Below, one piece after another: positions 1 to 7,296 of a stretch of 64,000 bases of DNA. The first letter of the stretch is position 1, and each line of letters starts with the position of its first letter. The notes under the pieces are model-generated. The model was given only the letters and a program-made list of their open reading frames with translations, ran no database searches and was not told the origin of the DNA. This DNA comes from Fibrobacterota bacterium (GTDB lineage Bacteria; Fibrobacterota; Chitinivibrionia; Chitinivibrionales; Chitinispirillaceae), in assembly GCA_023459055.1 (NCBI GenBank), contig JAEWVR010000013.1:51155-115154 (forward strand), read 5' to 3'. A program made the position numbers and the translations under genes.

Positions 1-193
1 AGAGAGCTTTAACATTTTCGCTTTCAATAGCGGGGCCAACAACAATCTCACTGCCTTCAAGCTTAACAGAGAGATCTACAGGAACATCAGCTTTTAACGT
101 TCCCTTTGCTCCCTTTACTTCAACCTTCTGTCCATTAATTGTAACCTGGACCCCCGAAGGAACTTGTACCGGTACTTTACCAATGCGAGACAA
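1..193 (-). CDS. rplF: 50S ribosomal protein L6, N-terminal part (runs off window)
   Basis: The first 64 codons of L6 are present and the gene continues past the window edge. The N-terminus reads M-S-R-I-G-K-V-P-V, the usual L6 opening. The start codon is TTG at 193-191, preceded by AAAGGAGT at 199-206 with 5 bases of spacing, so the TTG is well supported although L6 usually begins with ATG. L6 binds 23S rRNA near the sarcin-ricin loop in the large subunit. It follows rpsH, the standard spc operon order. Confidence 0.93.
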   Translation of the reverse strand, partial: MSRIGKVPVQVPSGVQVTINGQKVEVKGAKGTLKADVPVDLSVKLEGSEIVVGPAIESENVKAL

Positions 194-255
194 GATATAC
201 TCCTTTATAATTTACTGCGACAGTTCTGTGTTAACAGCTTTAGAAAAGCCGAAAC

Positions 256-651
256 CTACCAGATCAGGCCGATAACCTCACCACCGACATTCATTTTGCG
301 GCAGTCACGATCATTCATAACACCTTTAGATGTTGAAACAATCGCCATACCCATACCATTAAGGACTTTTGGAACAAAAGCAGATTTTGAATACTGCTTA
401 CGTCCTGGAGTAGAAACCCTCTTAATCCCCTGAATGGCATTTACCTGACTTTCATCATACTTAAGGAGAATTTTGATAACGCCCTGCTTACTATCATTTA
501 CGTAAGCATATTTTGCGATAAAATGATTTTCAAAAAGAAGACGTGCGATCTCTTTTTTCAGGTTTGACGCAGGAATTTCAACCACACGTTTTTTAGCCTG
601 AATCGCATTACGAATTCTGTTGAACATATCTGCAATCTGATCAGTCAACAT
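256..651 (-). CDS. rpsH: 30S ribosomal protein S8
   Basis: This 131-residue protein has the normal S8 length and fold signatures: an N-terminal D-x-I-A-D-M-x-x-R-I-R-N segment and a C-terminal S-T-S-K-G motif followed by an E-V-I-G-L-I-W end. S8 binds the central domain of 16S rRNA and in many bacteria represses its own spc operon. It lies 23 bases downstream of rpsN and 62 bases before rplF in the spc gene order, and reads in the same direction as all its neighbours. Confidence 0.97.
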   Translation of the reverse strand: MLTDQIADMFNRIRNAIQAKKRVVEIPASNLKKEIARLLFENHFIAKYAYVNDSKQGVIKILLKYDESQVNAIQGIKRVSTPGRKQYSKSAFVPKVLNGMGMAIVSTSKGVMNDRDCRKMNVGGEVIGLIW

Positions 652-674
652 CCTATGACCCTTTCTTATCGAGA

Positions 675-860
675 CTACCAGGAAGCTTTCACAACACCAG
701 GAATTTCACCCTTAAGTGCCATTTCTCTAAAACATATTCTGCAAAGACCAAAATCTCTCAAAAACGCTCTCGGACGTCCGCATCTTCTACACCGAGTATA
801 TTTCTGAGTACTGAACTTTGGTTTTTTTTGACATTTCTCAATTAATGCTTTACGTGCCAC
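675..860 (-). CDS. rpsN: 30S ribosomal protein S14, zinc-binding short form
   Basis: At 61 residues this is the short type Z S14. It carries the C-x-x-C ... C-x-x-C zinc ribbon (C-R-R-C and C-R-I-C) typical of the zinc-containing paralogue rather than the ~100-residue zinc-free form. It assembles into the 30S head. The start is GTG at 860-858 with AGGAGA seven bases upstream. Having only the zinc form in the operon suggests the organism did not replace it with the zinc-independent type here; a second copy elsewhere cannot be excluded. Confidence 0.96.
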   Translation of the reverse strand: MARKALIEKCQKKPKFSTQKYTRCRRCGRPRAFLRDFGLCRICFREMALKGEIPGVVKASW

Positions 861-877
861 TTCAATTTCTCCTGTGT

Positions 878-1438
878 TTATTTGCGAAACGGCATTCCCA
901 TTTCTTCAAGAAGCGCTAAGCCTTCTTCATTATTTTCTGCTGTTGTACAGATGCAGATATCCATACCTGTAATTTTAGAGACTTTGTCTCTGTCAATTTC
1001 AAGGAACACGATCTGCTCTTTAACACCCATAGTGTAATTACCCTGTCCATCAAAAGCCTTGCGTGGAAGACCTCTAAAATCTCTTATACGTGGAATAGTG
1101 ATAGCAACAAGTCTATCGAAAAACTCCCACATACGTTTATTGCGCAGGGTTACCTTACAACCGATTGCCATATTTTCACGGAGTTTAAAGTTGGAAATCG
1201 CTTTTTTTGCGCGAGTAACAACCGGTTTTTGTCCGGATATATCTCTGAGACATGCAACTGCTTCATCCACAGCCTTTGAATCCTGTGTTGCACTTCCAAC
1301 ACCCATGTTGATAACAATTTTATCAAGCTTCGGAACCCGCATTGCGTTTGTATAGCCGAATCTTTTCATTAGACCAGGCACAGCTTCCTTGCGGTACTTC
1401 TCCAACATGCGTGGATTCTTGTTTTCTCCTGTACTCAC
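878..1438 (-). CDS. rplE: 50S ribosomal protein L5
   Basis: The 186-residue product matches L5, the 5S rRNA-binding protein of the central protuberance, with the conserved M-G-V-G and F-R-G-L segments. The best start is GTG at 1438, which overlaps the TGA of rplX as GTGA and has AAGGAG eight bases upstream inside rplX. An internal ATG at 1408 lacks a close ribosome-binding site. The chosen start gives about ten extra N-terminal residues compared with typical L5. The overlap implies translational coupling to rplX. Confidence 0.96.
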   Translation of the reverse strand: MSTGENKNPRMLEKYRKEAVPGLMKRFGYTNAMRVPKLDKIVINMGVGSATQDSKAVDEAVACLRDISGQKPVVTRAKKAISNFKLRENMAIGCKVTLRNKRMWEFFDRLVAITIPRIRDFRGLPRKAFDGQGNYTMGVKEQIVFLEIDRDKVSKITGMDICICTTAENNEEGLALLEEMGMPFRK

Positions 1439-1752
1439 TCTATCGACTCCTTAGCCTTTTTTGAAAATCTTACTCTCTTACCATCCGTAAGGATCTTAAC
1501 ACCAAGACGTGTCGGTTTGCCGCTTTTCGGACAAACAAGCATCAGATTAGAAAGGTTAACCGATGCTTCCTTTGGCATAATACCACCCTGCTGATTTTTC
1601 TGGGATGGTTTTGTATGCCTTTTAACAACATTAATGCCCTCGACCACAGCTCTGTTTTTCTCAGGGATTACTCTGAGAATTTTACCGGTTTTGCCCTTAT
1701 CATCACCGGAGATAACCTGAACAGTGTCGTTCTTACGTAAACGTAAAGCCAT
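1435..1752 (-). CDS. rplX: 50S ribosomal protein L24
   Basis: This 105-residue protein has the KOW motif at the N-terminus (V-I-S-G-D-D-K-G-K-T-G-K) followed by V-V-E-G-I-N-V-V-K-R-H-T-K-P, diagnostic of L24. L24 is an assembly initiator that binds the 5' end of 23S rRNA. It sits between rplN and rplE, and its stop codon overlaps the GTG start of rplE by four bases. Confidence 0.97.
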   Translation of the reverse strand: MALRLRKNDTVQVISGDDKGKTGKILRVIPEKNRAVVEGINVVKRHTKPSQKNQQGGIMPKEASVNLSNLMLVCPKSGKPTRLGVKILTDGKRVRFSKKAKESIE

Positions 1753-1770
1753 TACTCTCTCCTTAATTCT

Positions 1771-2139
1771 TTAGAGTACTTCAGGTGCCAGAGAAACAAT
1801 TCGCATGAATTTCTTCTCGCGAAGCTCACGGGCTACTGGTCCAAAAATACGTGTACCCTTCGGTTCACCCTGATCATTGATGATAACAGCAGCATTATCA
1901 CTGAAACGAATGTATGTACCATCTTTACGACCATATTCCTTAGCCGTACGAACGATAACAGCTTTCGCTACTGCACCCTTTTTAACAGCTCCATTAGGGA
2001 GAGCATCCTTAACTGCAACGACAATAATGTCGCCGATTGAAGCATATCTTCTGCGTGTTCCACCAAGAACGCGGATACACTGAACCTTTTTTGCTCCTGA
2101 ATTATCAGCTACATTAAGTTTTGATTCAACCTGGATCAT
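1771..2139 (-). CDS. rplN: 50S ribosomal protein L14
   Basis: The 122-residue protein has the canonical L14 length, the start M-I-Q-V-E-S-x-L-x-V-A-D-N-S-G-A and the internal R-I-F-G-P-V-A-R-E-L-R segment. L14 lies on the 50S interface near L19 and binds 23S rRNA. It sits between rpsQ and rplX, as in the spc operon of most bacteria. Start is ATG. Confidence 0.98.
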   Translation of the reverse strand: MIQVESKLNVADNSGAKKVQCIRVLGGTRRRYASIGDIIVVAVKDALPNGAVKKGAVAKAVIVRTAKEYGRKDGTYIRFSDNAAVIINDQGEPKGTRIFGPVARELREKKFMRIVSLAPEVL

Positions 2140-2181
2140 TTCTTCCTCAACTTACTATTAAGCAATATTAAGTACTTATTA

Positions 2182-2439
2182 TTATTTTGCTTTTTCAATT
2201 ATTTCGCCAACACGCCATCTTTTTGTCTTTGACAAAGGACGTGTTTCGAAAATTTTTACCTTATCACCAATGTTACATTCATTCTTTTCATCATGAGCAA
2301 CATAGCGAACACTTTTAGTTACTGTTCTGCTATAAGTAGCGTGCATAAAACTACGCTCAACTTTAACAACAACACTCTTATCCATTTTGTCGCTTACGAC
2401 TAATCCGATACGCTCTTTGCGTTCATTTCTTTCAGTCAT
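2182..2439 (-). CDS. rpsQ: 30S ribosomal protein S17
   Basis: S17 is a primary 16S rRNA-binding protein with an OB fold. The 85-residue product has the typical G-x-V-V-S-D-K-M-x-K-S-V-V-V-x-V opening and the I-F-E-T-R-P-L-S-K-T-K-R-W-R-V segment. The frame is open to a TTG at 2451, but ATG at 2439 is preferred because GAGG lies seven bases upstream of it and would overlap the TTG. It follows rpmC by about 40 bases. Confidence 0.96.
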   Translation of the reverse strand: MTERNERKERIGLVVSDKMDKSVVVKVERSFMHATYSRTVTKSVRYVAHDEKNECNIGDKVKIFETRPLSKTKRWRVGEIIEKAK

Positions 2440-2479
2440 GCCATTCCTCAATTTTTCAAACAGGAAACTATCTGCTTAT

Positions 2480-2674
2480 TTACTTAGCAGCTGCTTTTTC
2501 TTTCAGGATAGTATTGATTCTCGCGATGTCTCTGCGGATAAATCTTAACTGCAGAGGATTTGCAAGCTGACCCATCTTAGCCTGGAAACGAAGATTGAAA
2601 AGTTCTTCTTCGTATTGATCAATCTTTTTTGTCATCTCTTCTGTGGAGAGCTCACGTATTTCTTTTGCTTTCAT
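2480..2674 (-). CDS. rpmC: 50S ribosomal protein L29
   Basis: This 64-residue, helix-rich, charged protein has the L29 signature (M-K-A-K-E-I-R-E-L at the start, F-N-L-R-F-Q and a downstream R-R-x-I-A-R-I-x-T segment). L29 sits next to the polypeptide exit tunnel and helps dock trigger factor and SRP. It sits between rplP and rpsQ in the conserved order. Start is ATG. Confidence 0.96.
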   Translation of the reverse strand: MKAKEIRELSTEEMTKKIDQYEEELFNLRFQAKMGQLANPLQLRFIRRDIARINTILKEKAAAK

Positions 2675-2685
2675 GACTTTAAACC

Positions 2686-3096
2686 TTATCTCTCAATTTC
2701 CAAGAAACGAGTCTGTATTGGAAGTTTCTGTGCTGCGAGACGAAGAGCCTCTTTTGCAATCTCTTCCTTAACACCTGACATTTCGAACATGATTGTTCCT
2801 GGTCTTACAACTGCAAGCCAGCCTTCTGGAGATCCTTTTCCTCCACCCATACGGGATTCAGCAGGATGCTTTGTGAAAGGTTTATCCGGGAAAATTCTTA
2901 TCCAGATTTTTCCACCTCTTTTAATAAAACGTGTCATTGCGATACGGGCAGCCTCAATCTGACGATTGTCGATCCAACCCGGTTGCAGTGACTGCAAACC
3001 ATATTCACCGAAAGAGATTTCATTACAGCGTGTAGCCAGACCGCGCATGCGACCACGCTGACATTTTCTCCATTTTACTTTCTTTGGTGACAGCAT
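2686..3096 (-). CDS. rplP: 50S ribosomal protein L16
   Basis: The 136-residue L16 has the normal length and start (M-L-S-P-K-K-V-K-W-R-K) and the K-P-A-E-S-R-M-G-G-G-K-G motif near the loop that approaches the peptidyl-transferase centre and A-site tRNA. The preceding segment I-F-P-D-K-P matches most L16 proteins. It lies 14 bases downstream of rpsC and 11 bases before rpmC. Confidence 0.97.
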   Translation of the reverse strand: MLSPKKVKWRKCQRGRMRGLATRCNEISFGEYGLQSLQPGWIDNRQIEAARIAMTRFIKRGGKIWIRIFPDKPFTKHPAESRMGGGKGSPEGWLAVVRPGTIMFEMSGVKEEIAKEALRLAAQKLPIQTRFLEIER

Positions 3097-3110
3097 CTGT
3101 AATTTCCTCC

Positions 3111-3782
3111 CTATGCATTCACAGCTTCGGCAGCTTTAGCAGCCTGCTTTTCAGCACGATTAATCACTTCGCCTTTACAGATCCACACCTTTACACCGAT
3201 ACATCCATAGGTTGTATGTGCAGTTGATGTTGAATAGTCTATATCAGCCCTTAAAGTATGGAGCGGTGTACGCCCCTCTTTGTATGTTTCAGTTCTTGCA
3301 ATTTCAGCACCATTGAGTCGACCACTGATCTGAATTTTGATACCTTCGGCACCCATTCTTGTCGCAGTAGAGATTGCTTTTTTGATTGCCTTCTTGTATG
3401 ACACACGCTTCTCAACCTGACGAGCGATATTGTCTGCTACAAGCTGCGAATCCATTTCAGGTTTTTTGACTTCCTTAATATTGATCTGGATCTCTTTTTG
3501 TGTAAGATGCTGCAACTCACCCTTGAGTCTTTCTACCTCTTCACCCTTCTTACCGATGACAATACCGGGACGTGAAGTATTGATCCCAACAGTTACTCTC
3601 TTTGCAGTTCTTTCAATAATAAGTGCTGAGATACCACCGTGCTCAAGTCTTTTCTTTAAATATTTCCTGATGACAATATCTTCATACAGGTAATCTGGAA
3701 AGCGCCCTTCAGCGTACCAGTTCGAAAACCAGGAACGGGTAATACCCAATCTCAAACCTACTGGATTCGTTTTCTGACCCAC
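3111..3782 (-). CDS. rpsC: 30S ribosomal protein S3
   Basis: The 223-residue protein begins M-G-Q-K-T-N-P-V-G-L-R-L-G-I, contains the KH-domain G-K-K-G-E-E-V loop, and has the C-terminal G-R-L-N-G-A-E-I-A-R-T-E signature of S3. S3 lines the mRNA entry channel and contributes to ribosomal helicase activity. The start is GTG at 3782 with AGGAGA just upstream. It lies between rplV and rplP. Confidence 0.97.
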   Translation of the reverse strand: MGQKTNPVGLRLGITRSWFSNWYAEGRFPDYLYEDIVIRKYLKKRLEHGGISALIIERTAKRVTVGINTSRPGIVIGKKGEEVERLKGELQHLTQKEIQINIKEVKKPEMDSQLVADNIARQVEKRVSYKKAIKKAISTATRMGAEGIKIQISGRLNGAEIARTETYKEGRTPLHTLRADIDYSTSTAHTTYGCIGVKVWICKGEVINRAEKQAAKAAEAVNA

Positions 3783-3794
3783 AACTCTCTCCTG

Positions 3795-4136
3795 TTAATT
3801 AGCTACCGTGACTGTAATATGACACATGCGTTTCAAAATTCCAGACGCACTGCCTTTAGCACGTGGTCTAAACCTTTTCATTACCGGACCTTCATTTACA
3901 CGAACTTCTTTTACACGCAGCTCATCAACTTCGATAGTTGCATCTGTATGCTTGCTCTGAAGATTCGCTACTGCTGATTTAAGCAGCTTTGCAAAATCGA
4001 TCGCGATCTTTTTATTTACACTGAACTCGAGAAGGCTTAATGCCTCTCCAACATTTTTTCCCCGGACAACATCTGCTACCAGACACGCTTTTCTGGAGGT
4101 GGACCGAAGATTTTTAATTGTTGCTGTAGATTCCAC
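3795..4136 (-). CDS. rplV: 50S ribosomal protein L22
   Basis: The 113-residue protein has the L22 features: N-terminal S-x-R-K-A-x-L-V-A-D-V-V-R-G-K, and a C-terminal beta hairpin with R-F-R-P-R-A-K-G-S-A that lines the peptide exit tunnel. Start is GTG at 4136 with GGGAGG spaced about five bases upstream. Changes in the hairpin can give macrolide resistance in other bacteria; the motif here looks ordinary. Confidence 0.96.
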   Translation of the reverse strand: MESTATIKNLRSTSRKACLVADVVRGKNVGEALSLLEFSVNKKIAIDFAKLLKSAVANLQSKHTDATIEVDELRVKEVRVNEGPVMKRFRPRAKGSASGILKRMCHITVTVAN

Positions 4137-4154
4137 TTTGTTCCTCCCAGGTCC

Positions 4155-4436
4155 TTACTTCTTAACCGCAGCTGTTTTTGCACCAGCATGACCACGAAAC
4201 TGACGTGATGGTGCGAATTCTCCAAGCTTGTGTCCGACCATATTTTCAGAAACATAAACAGGAATAAATGCCTTTCCGTTATGAACTGCAAATGTGTGTC
4301 CTACAAACTCAGGAAGGATAGTTGATCTTCTTGACCACGTCTTGATCACTTTTTTCTGACCGCTTTTTGTGCAGTCCTCTACCTTCTTAGATACATGCTC
4401 GTCAACGAACGGACCTTTTTTTATTGAACGTGCCAT
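4155..4436 (-). CDS. rpsS: 30S ribosomal protein S19
   Basis: The 93-residue product begins M-A-R-S-I-K-K-G-P-F-V-D and contains the W-S-R-R-S-T-I-L-P-E-F-V-G and H-K-L-G-E-F-A-P-S-R motifs that define S19. S19 lies in the head of the small subunit near the A-site tRNA and contacts L5. It lies between rplB and rplV. Start is ATG. Confidence 0.98.
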   Translation of the reverse strand: MARSIKKGPFVDEHVSKKVEDCTKSGQKKVIKTWSRRSTILPEFVGHTFAVHNGKAFIPVYVSENMVGHKLGEFAPSRQFRGHAGAKTAAVKK

Positions 4437-4457
4437 AGTATATTTACCTCTTTTTGT

Positions 4458-5285
4458 TTACTTCGAACGACGGCGTACGATAAATTTACCAGAAGGCTTT
4501 CTGCGATTTCTGGTTTTGAGACCCTTGGATTTCTGACCCCAAGGTGATACCGGATGTCCACCACCGGCTGTCTTTCCCTCTCCTCCACCCATCGGATGGT
4601 CAATCGGGTTCATCGCAACACCGCGAACAGTCGGCCTGATTCCCATATGTCTTTTACGACCTGCAGAACCAATAACCATATTCATATGTTCATGATTACT
4701 TACCTGACCAATTGTCGCATAAAGACTATCCCGTACAATACGAATTTCCGATGACGGAAACTTGAGCTGAACGATTCCATTCTCTTTTGCAATAATCTCA
4801 GCATATGCTCCGGCACTACGGGCGATCTGTCCACCCTTCTTGTCTCTGAGTTCAATATTATGAACCTGTGATCCAAGTGGAATACACTTAAGCGGCATGC
4901 AGTTTCCTTCAGCGATTTCAACATTCTCACCGCTAAGGAGCTTCTGACCGACTTTCATATTGACACTTGCGAGATGGTATCTTCTTTCACCATCAATGTA
5001 TCTGACAAGTGCAATAAAACAGGTTCTGTTCGGATCGTATTCGATTGTTTCAATAGTTCCCGGAATGTCAAACTTATTTCTCTTAAAGTCAACTATACGG
5101 TAAAACTTTTTATGCGCACCACCGCGATGACGAACAGTTATTACTCCACGATTATTACGACCGTTGATCTTAGCCTTAATCTCTGTAAGAGGCTTATAAG
5201 GCTTATCAGTAGTTATCTGCTCAAACATATTCGTTGTCTTATAACGAAGTGTCGGCGTAATCGGTCTAAACGATTTCATTGGCAT
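4458..5285 (-). CDS. rplB: 50S ribosomal protein L2
   Basis: The 275-residue protein is a full-length L2. It carries the R-H-R-G-G-G/A-H-K-x-x-Y-R region, the M-N-P-I-D-H-P-M-G-G-G-E-G motif with the conserved histidine important for peptidyl-transferase assembly, and the basic tail ending R-R-R-S-K. L2 binds domain IV of 23S rRNA and supports subunit association. It lies between rplW and rpsS. Confidence 0.98.
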   Translation of the reverse strand: MPMKSFRPITPTLRYKTTNMFEQITTDKPYKPLTEIKAKINGRNNRGVITVRHRGGAHKKFYRIVDFKRNKFDIPGTIETIEYDPNRTCFIALVRYIDGERRYHLASVNMKVGQKLLSGENVEIAEGNCMPLKCIPLGSQVHNIELRDKKGGQIARSAGAYAEIIAKENGIVQLKFPSSEIRIVRDSLYATIGQVSNHEHMNMVIGSAGRKRHMGIRPTVRGVAMNPIDHPMGGGEGKTAGGGHPVSPWGQKSKGLKTRNRRKPSGKFIVRRRSK

Positions 5286-5324
5286 AACGTTGCTCCAATT
5301 CCTCTTGATTATTTCTACCGGTTG

Positions 5325-5615
5325 TTAGACTTCACCGAACTTAGAAATAGTCTGGCCATCCTGTATTCTGATAATTGCTTTTTTCCAGTCTGAGCGATAT
5401 CCTACGTTACGTCCCATTCTTTTCAGTTTACCCTTTACAAGGATAGTATTGACAGAAAGAACTGTAACTGCAAAAAGCTTTTCTACGGCTTCTTTAATCT
5501 CAGGCTTTGTCGCAGTACGGGTAACTTCGAACACATACTTGTTCTGTGTTTCACGCATGCTTGTATTTTTCTCGGTAATAGACGGGTATCTGATAATAGA
5601 ATGAAATTTACTCAC
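5325..5615 (-). CDS. rplW: 50S ribosomal protein L23
   Basis: The 96-residue protein matches L23, the exit-tunnel protein that docks trigger factor and SRP. It has the N-terminal P-S-I-T-E-K segment, the V-x-x-x-A-T-K-P-E-I-K-E-A-V-E motif and the R-M-G-R-x-V-G-Y-R-S-D-W-K-K-A segment. The start is GTG at 5615, overlapping the TGA of rplD as GTGA, so translation is likely coupled. Confidence 0.96.
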   Translation of the reverse strand: MSKFHSIIRYPSITEKNTSMRETQNKYVFEVTRTATKPEIKEAVEKLFAVTVLSVNTILVKGKLKRMGRNVGYRSDWKKAIIRIQDGQTISKFGEV

Positions 5616-6259
5616 AGTGCCACCGCCTCTTTAACTTTGTCAATAAGTTTTTCGTCACCGAAGATAATATTTTCGTTACTCAGAATATCAAGAGCATTGA
5701 TTTCGCATACACGAATAACATCAAGATCTCTGATATTTCTGCCTGACAAATAGATTGCGTTGTCAGAATTTACGTTGTCGAGAATCAGAAGGTTTCTTTT
5801 GCCGGACACCTTTAATGCTTCGAGCATCGCCAATATAACTTTTGTTTTCGGTGTTTCGCAAGAAATACTTTCAACAACCATCACTTTTTCATCTTTTGCA
5901 CGTGATGACAAAGCAGATGCAAGCGCACCCTTCTTCATTTTCTGAGGGATAGTTGAATAGTAATCACGTGGATCAGGTCCATGTGCTTTACCACCACGTA
6001 CCCAGATCGGGGATGTATTAGAACCTGCACGTGCACGTCCTGTACCCTTCTGTCTCCATGGCTTTCTTCCACCACCACTTACTTCAGAACGACCCTTGGT
6101 CTTCGAAGTACCCTGGCGCATGTTCGCCTGTAACATTGTAATCACCTGATGCATCAGATGATCATTCACCTCTGCACCAAACACAGAATCAGGAAGATCG
6201 TAATCTCCTTTAACTGATCCGTTCTGCTGATATAATTTAGCCTTCATTGTAGTGTTCAT
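5612..6259 (-). CDS. rplD: 50S ribosomal protein L4
   Basis: The product of up to 215 residues is L4. It has the long internal loop G-G-x-R-K-P-W-R-Q-K-G-T-G-R-A-R that reaches the peptide exit tunnel and a C-terminal Rossmann-like part. L4 often represses its own S10 operon. Two starts are possible, ATG at 6259 and ATG at 6247. AGG abuts the first and lies about 12 bases before the second, so the exact start is uncertain and the shorter 211-residue form is quite possible. Confidence 0.94.
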   Translation of the reverse strand: MNTTMKAKLYQQNGSVKGDYDLPDSVFGAEVNDHLMHQVITMLQANMRQGTSKTKGRSEVSGGGRKPWRQKGTGRARAGSNTSPIWVRGGKAHGPDPRDYYSTIPQKMKKGALASALSSRAKDEKVMVVESISCETPKTKVILAMLEALKVSGKRNLLILDNVNSDNAIYLSGRNIRDLDVIRVCEINALDILSNENIIFGDEKLIDKVKEAVAL

Positions 6260-6278
6260 CCTGGTAGAAACGTACTAC

Positions 6279-6902
6279 TTACTTTGTTTTCTTAATGTAC
6301 AAATAACCTTTATTACGGCCCGGAACTGCTCCCTTTACAAAAAGCAAACCGGCTTCTTTGTCAAGACCAACAACTTCAAGATTACGAACAGTTACCTGTT
6401 CGTCACCCATATGTCCTGACATTTTCAAACCTGGCATAACGCGTGCAGGATATGTATTCGCACCTGATGATCCACGTTCACGATAGTTTGTATTACCGTG
6501 TGTTTTACGACCAGTTTTGAAACTGTACTTTTTTACAGTACCTGCATGACCACGTCCTTTTGAGATTCCAACAACATTTACAAACTTTACATTCTCAAGA
6601 ACCTCAAGACCAACTCGCTCTCCGGACTTCAACTGCTCATCTTTATTGTCAAGTTCAAATTCCTTTACAATATATGTAGGAACAGATGAGTTCTTTTTGC
6701 AATGTCCGGCGACTGCCTTTGTAACCTTCTTTTCAGCAACGTCATCAAAACCGAGCTGAACAGCAGCATATCCATCTTTATCTTCAGTTTTTACCTGATG
6801 AATAATGTTATTAGCTGCCTGAATAACAGTAACTGCCACGGATTTACCGCTGTCACTGAACATTCTTGTCATTCCAACTTTTTTACCTATCAAGCCCTGC
6901 AT
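6279..6902 (-). CDS. rplC: 50S ribosomal protein L3
   Basis: This 207-residue protein begins M-Q-G-L-I-G-K-K-V-G-M-T-R-M-F and has the S-K-G-R-G-H-A-G-T and G-x-K-M-S-G-H-M-G motifs of L3, an early 23S assembly protein whose loop reaches the peptidyl-transferase centre. It follows rpsJ and precedes rplD in S10 operon order. Start is ATG. Confidence 0.98.
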   Translation of the reverse strand: MQGLIGKKVGMTRMFSDSGKSVAVTVIQAANNIIHQVKTEDKDGYAAVQLGFDDVAEKKVTKAVAGHCKKNSSVPTYIVKEFELDNKDEQLKSGERVGLEVLENVKFVNVVGISKGRGHAGTVKKYSFKTGRKTHGNTNYRERGSSGANTYPARVMPGLKMSGHMGDEQVTVRNLEVVGLDKEAGLLFVKGAVPGRNKGYLYIKKTK

Positions 6903-6948
6903 ATCGTACCTGTTCTTTCAGTATGCTGGTAGTTCCAGAAAATAATTA

Positions 6949-7257
6949 TCAAACCTTAATCTCTACATCGACGCCAGCCGGCAAATCCAGCTTCATCAGG
7001 GAATCGACAGTCTGAGGTGTCGATTCTAAGATGTCAATAAGACGTTTATGTACTCTTGTCTCAAACTGCTCACGGGATTTCTTGTTTACGTGTGGTGAAC
7101 GAAGAACCGTGTAAATTGTTTTTTCGGTCGGCAATGGTATCGGACCAGAGATCCTTGCACCAGTACCCTTAGCTGTACGGACGATATCCGAAGCCGACTT
7201 ATCAAGAATGTTGTGGTCAAAAGACTTCAACCTGATTCTAATTCTTTCACTTGGCAT
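6949..7257 (-). CDS. rpsJ: 30S ribosomal protein S10 (NusE)
   Basis: The 102-residue protein is a standard S10: R-I-R-I-R-L-K-S-F-D-H at the N-terminus and R-S-P-H-V-N-K-K-S-R-E-Q-F-E-x-R in the middle. S10 acts in the 30S head and also, as NusE, bridges to NusG in transcription antitermination. It lies only 39 bases downstream of fusA. In many genomes tuf sits between fusA and rpsJ; here that copy is absent. Confidence 0.98.
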   Translation of the reverse strand: MPSERIRIRLKSFDHNILDKSASDIVRTAKGTGARISGPIPLPTEKTIYTVLRSPHVNKKSREQFETRVHKRLIDILESTPQTVDSLMKLDLPAGVDVEIKV

Positions 7258-7296
7258 GAAAAAATGCTCCTTTTTATCTACTACTTAACGTTCTAT

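Noticed and set aside
4076..5393. Long plus- and minus-strand frames overlapping rplB, rpsS and rplV
   Set aside because: They are alternate-frame shadows of well-supported ribosomal protein genes.
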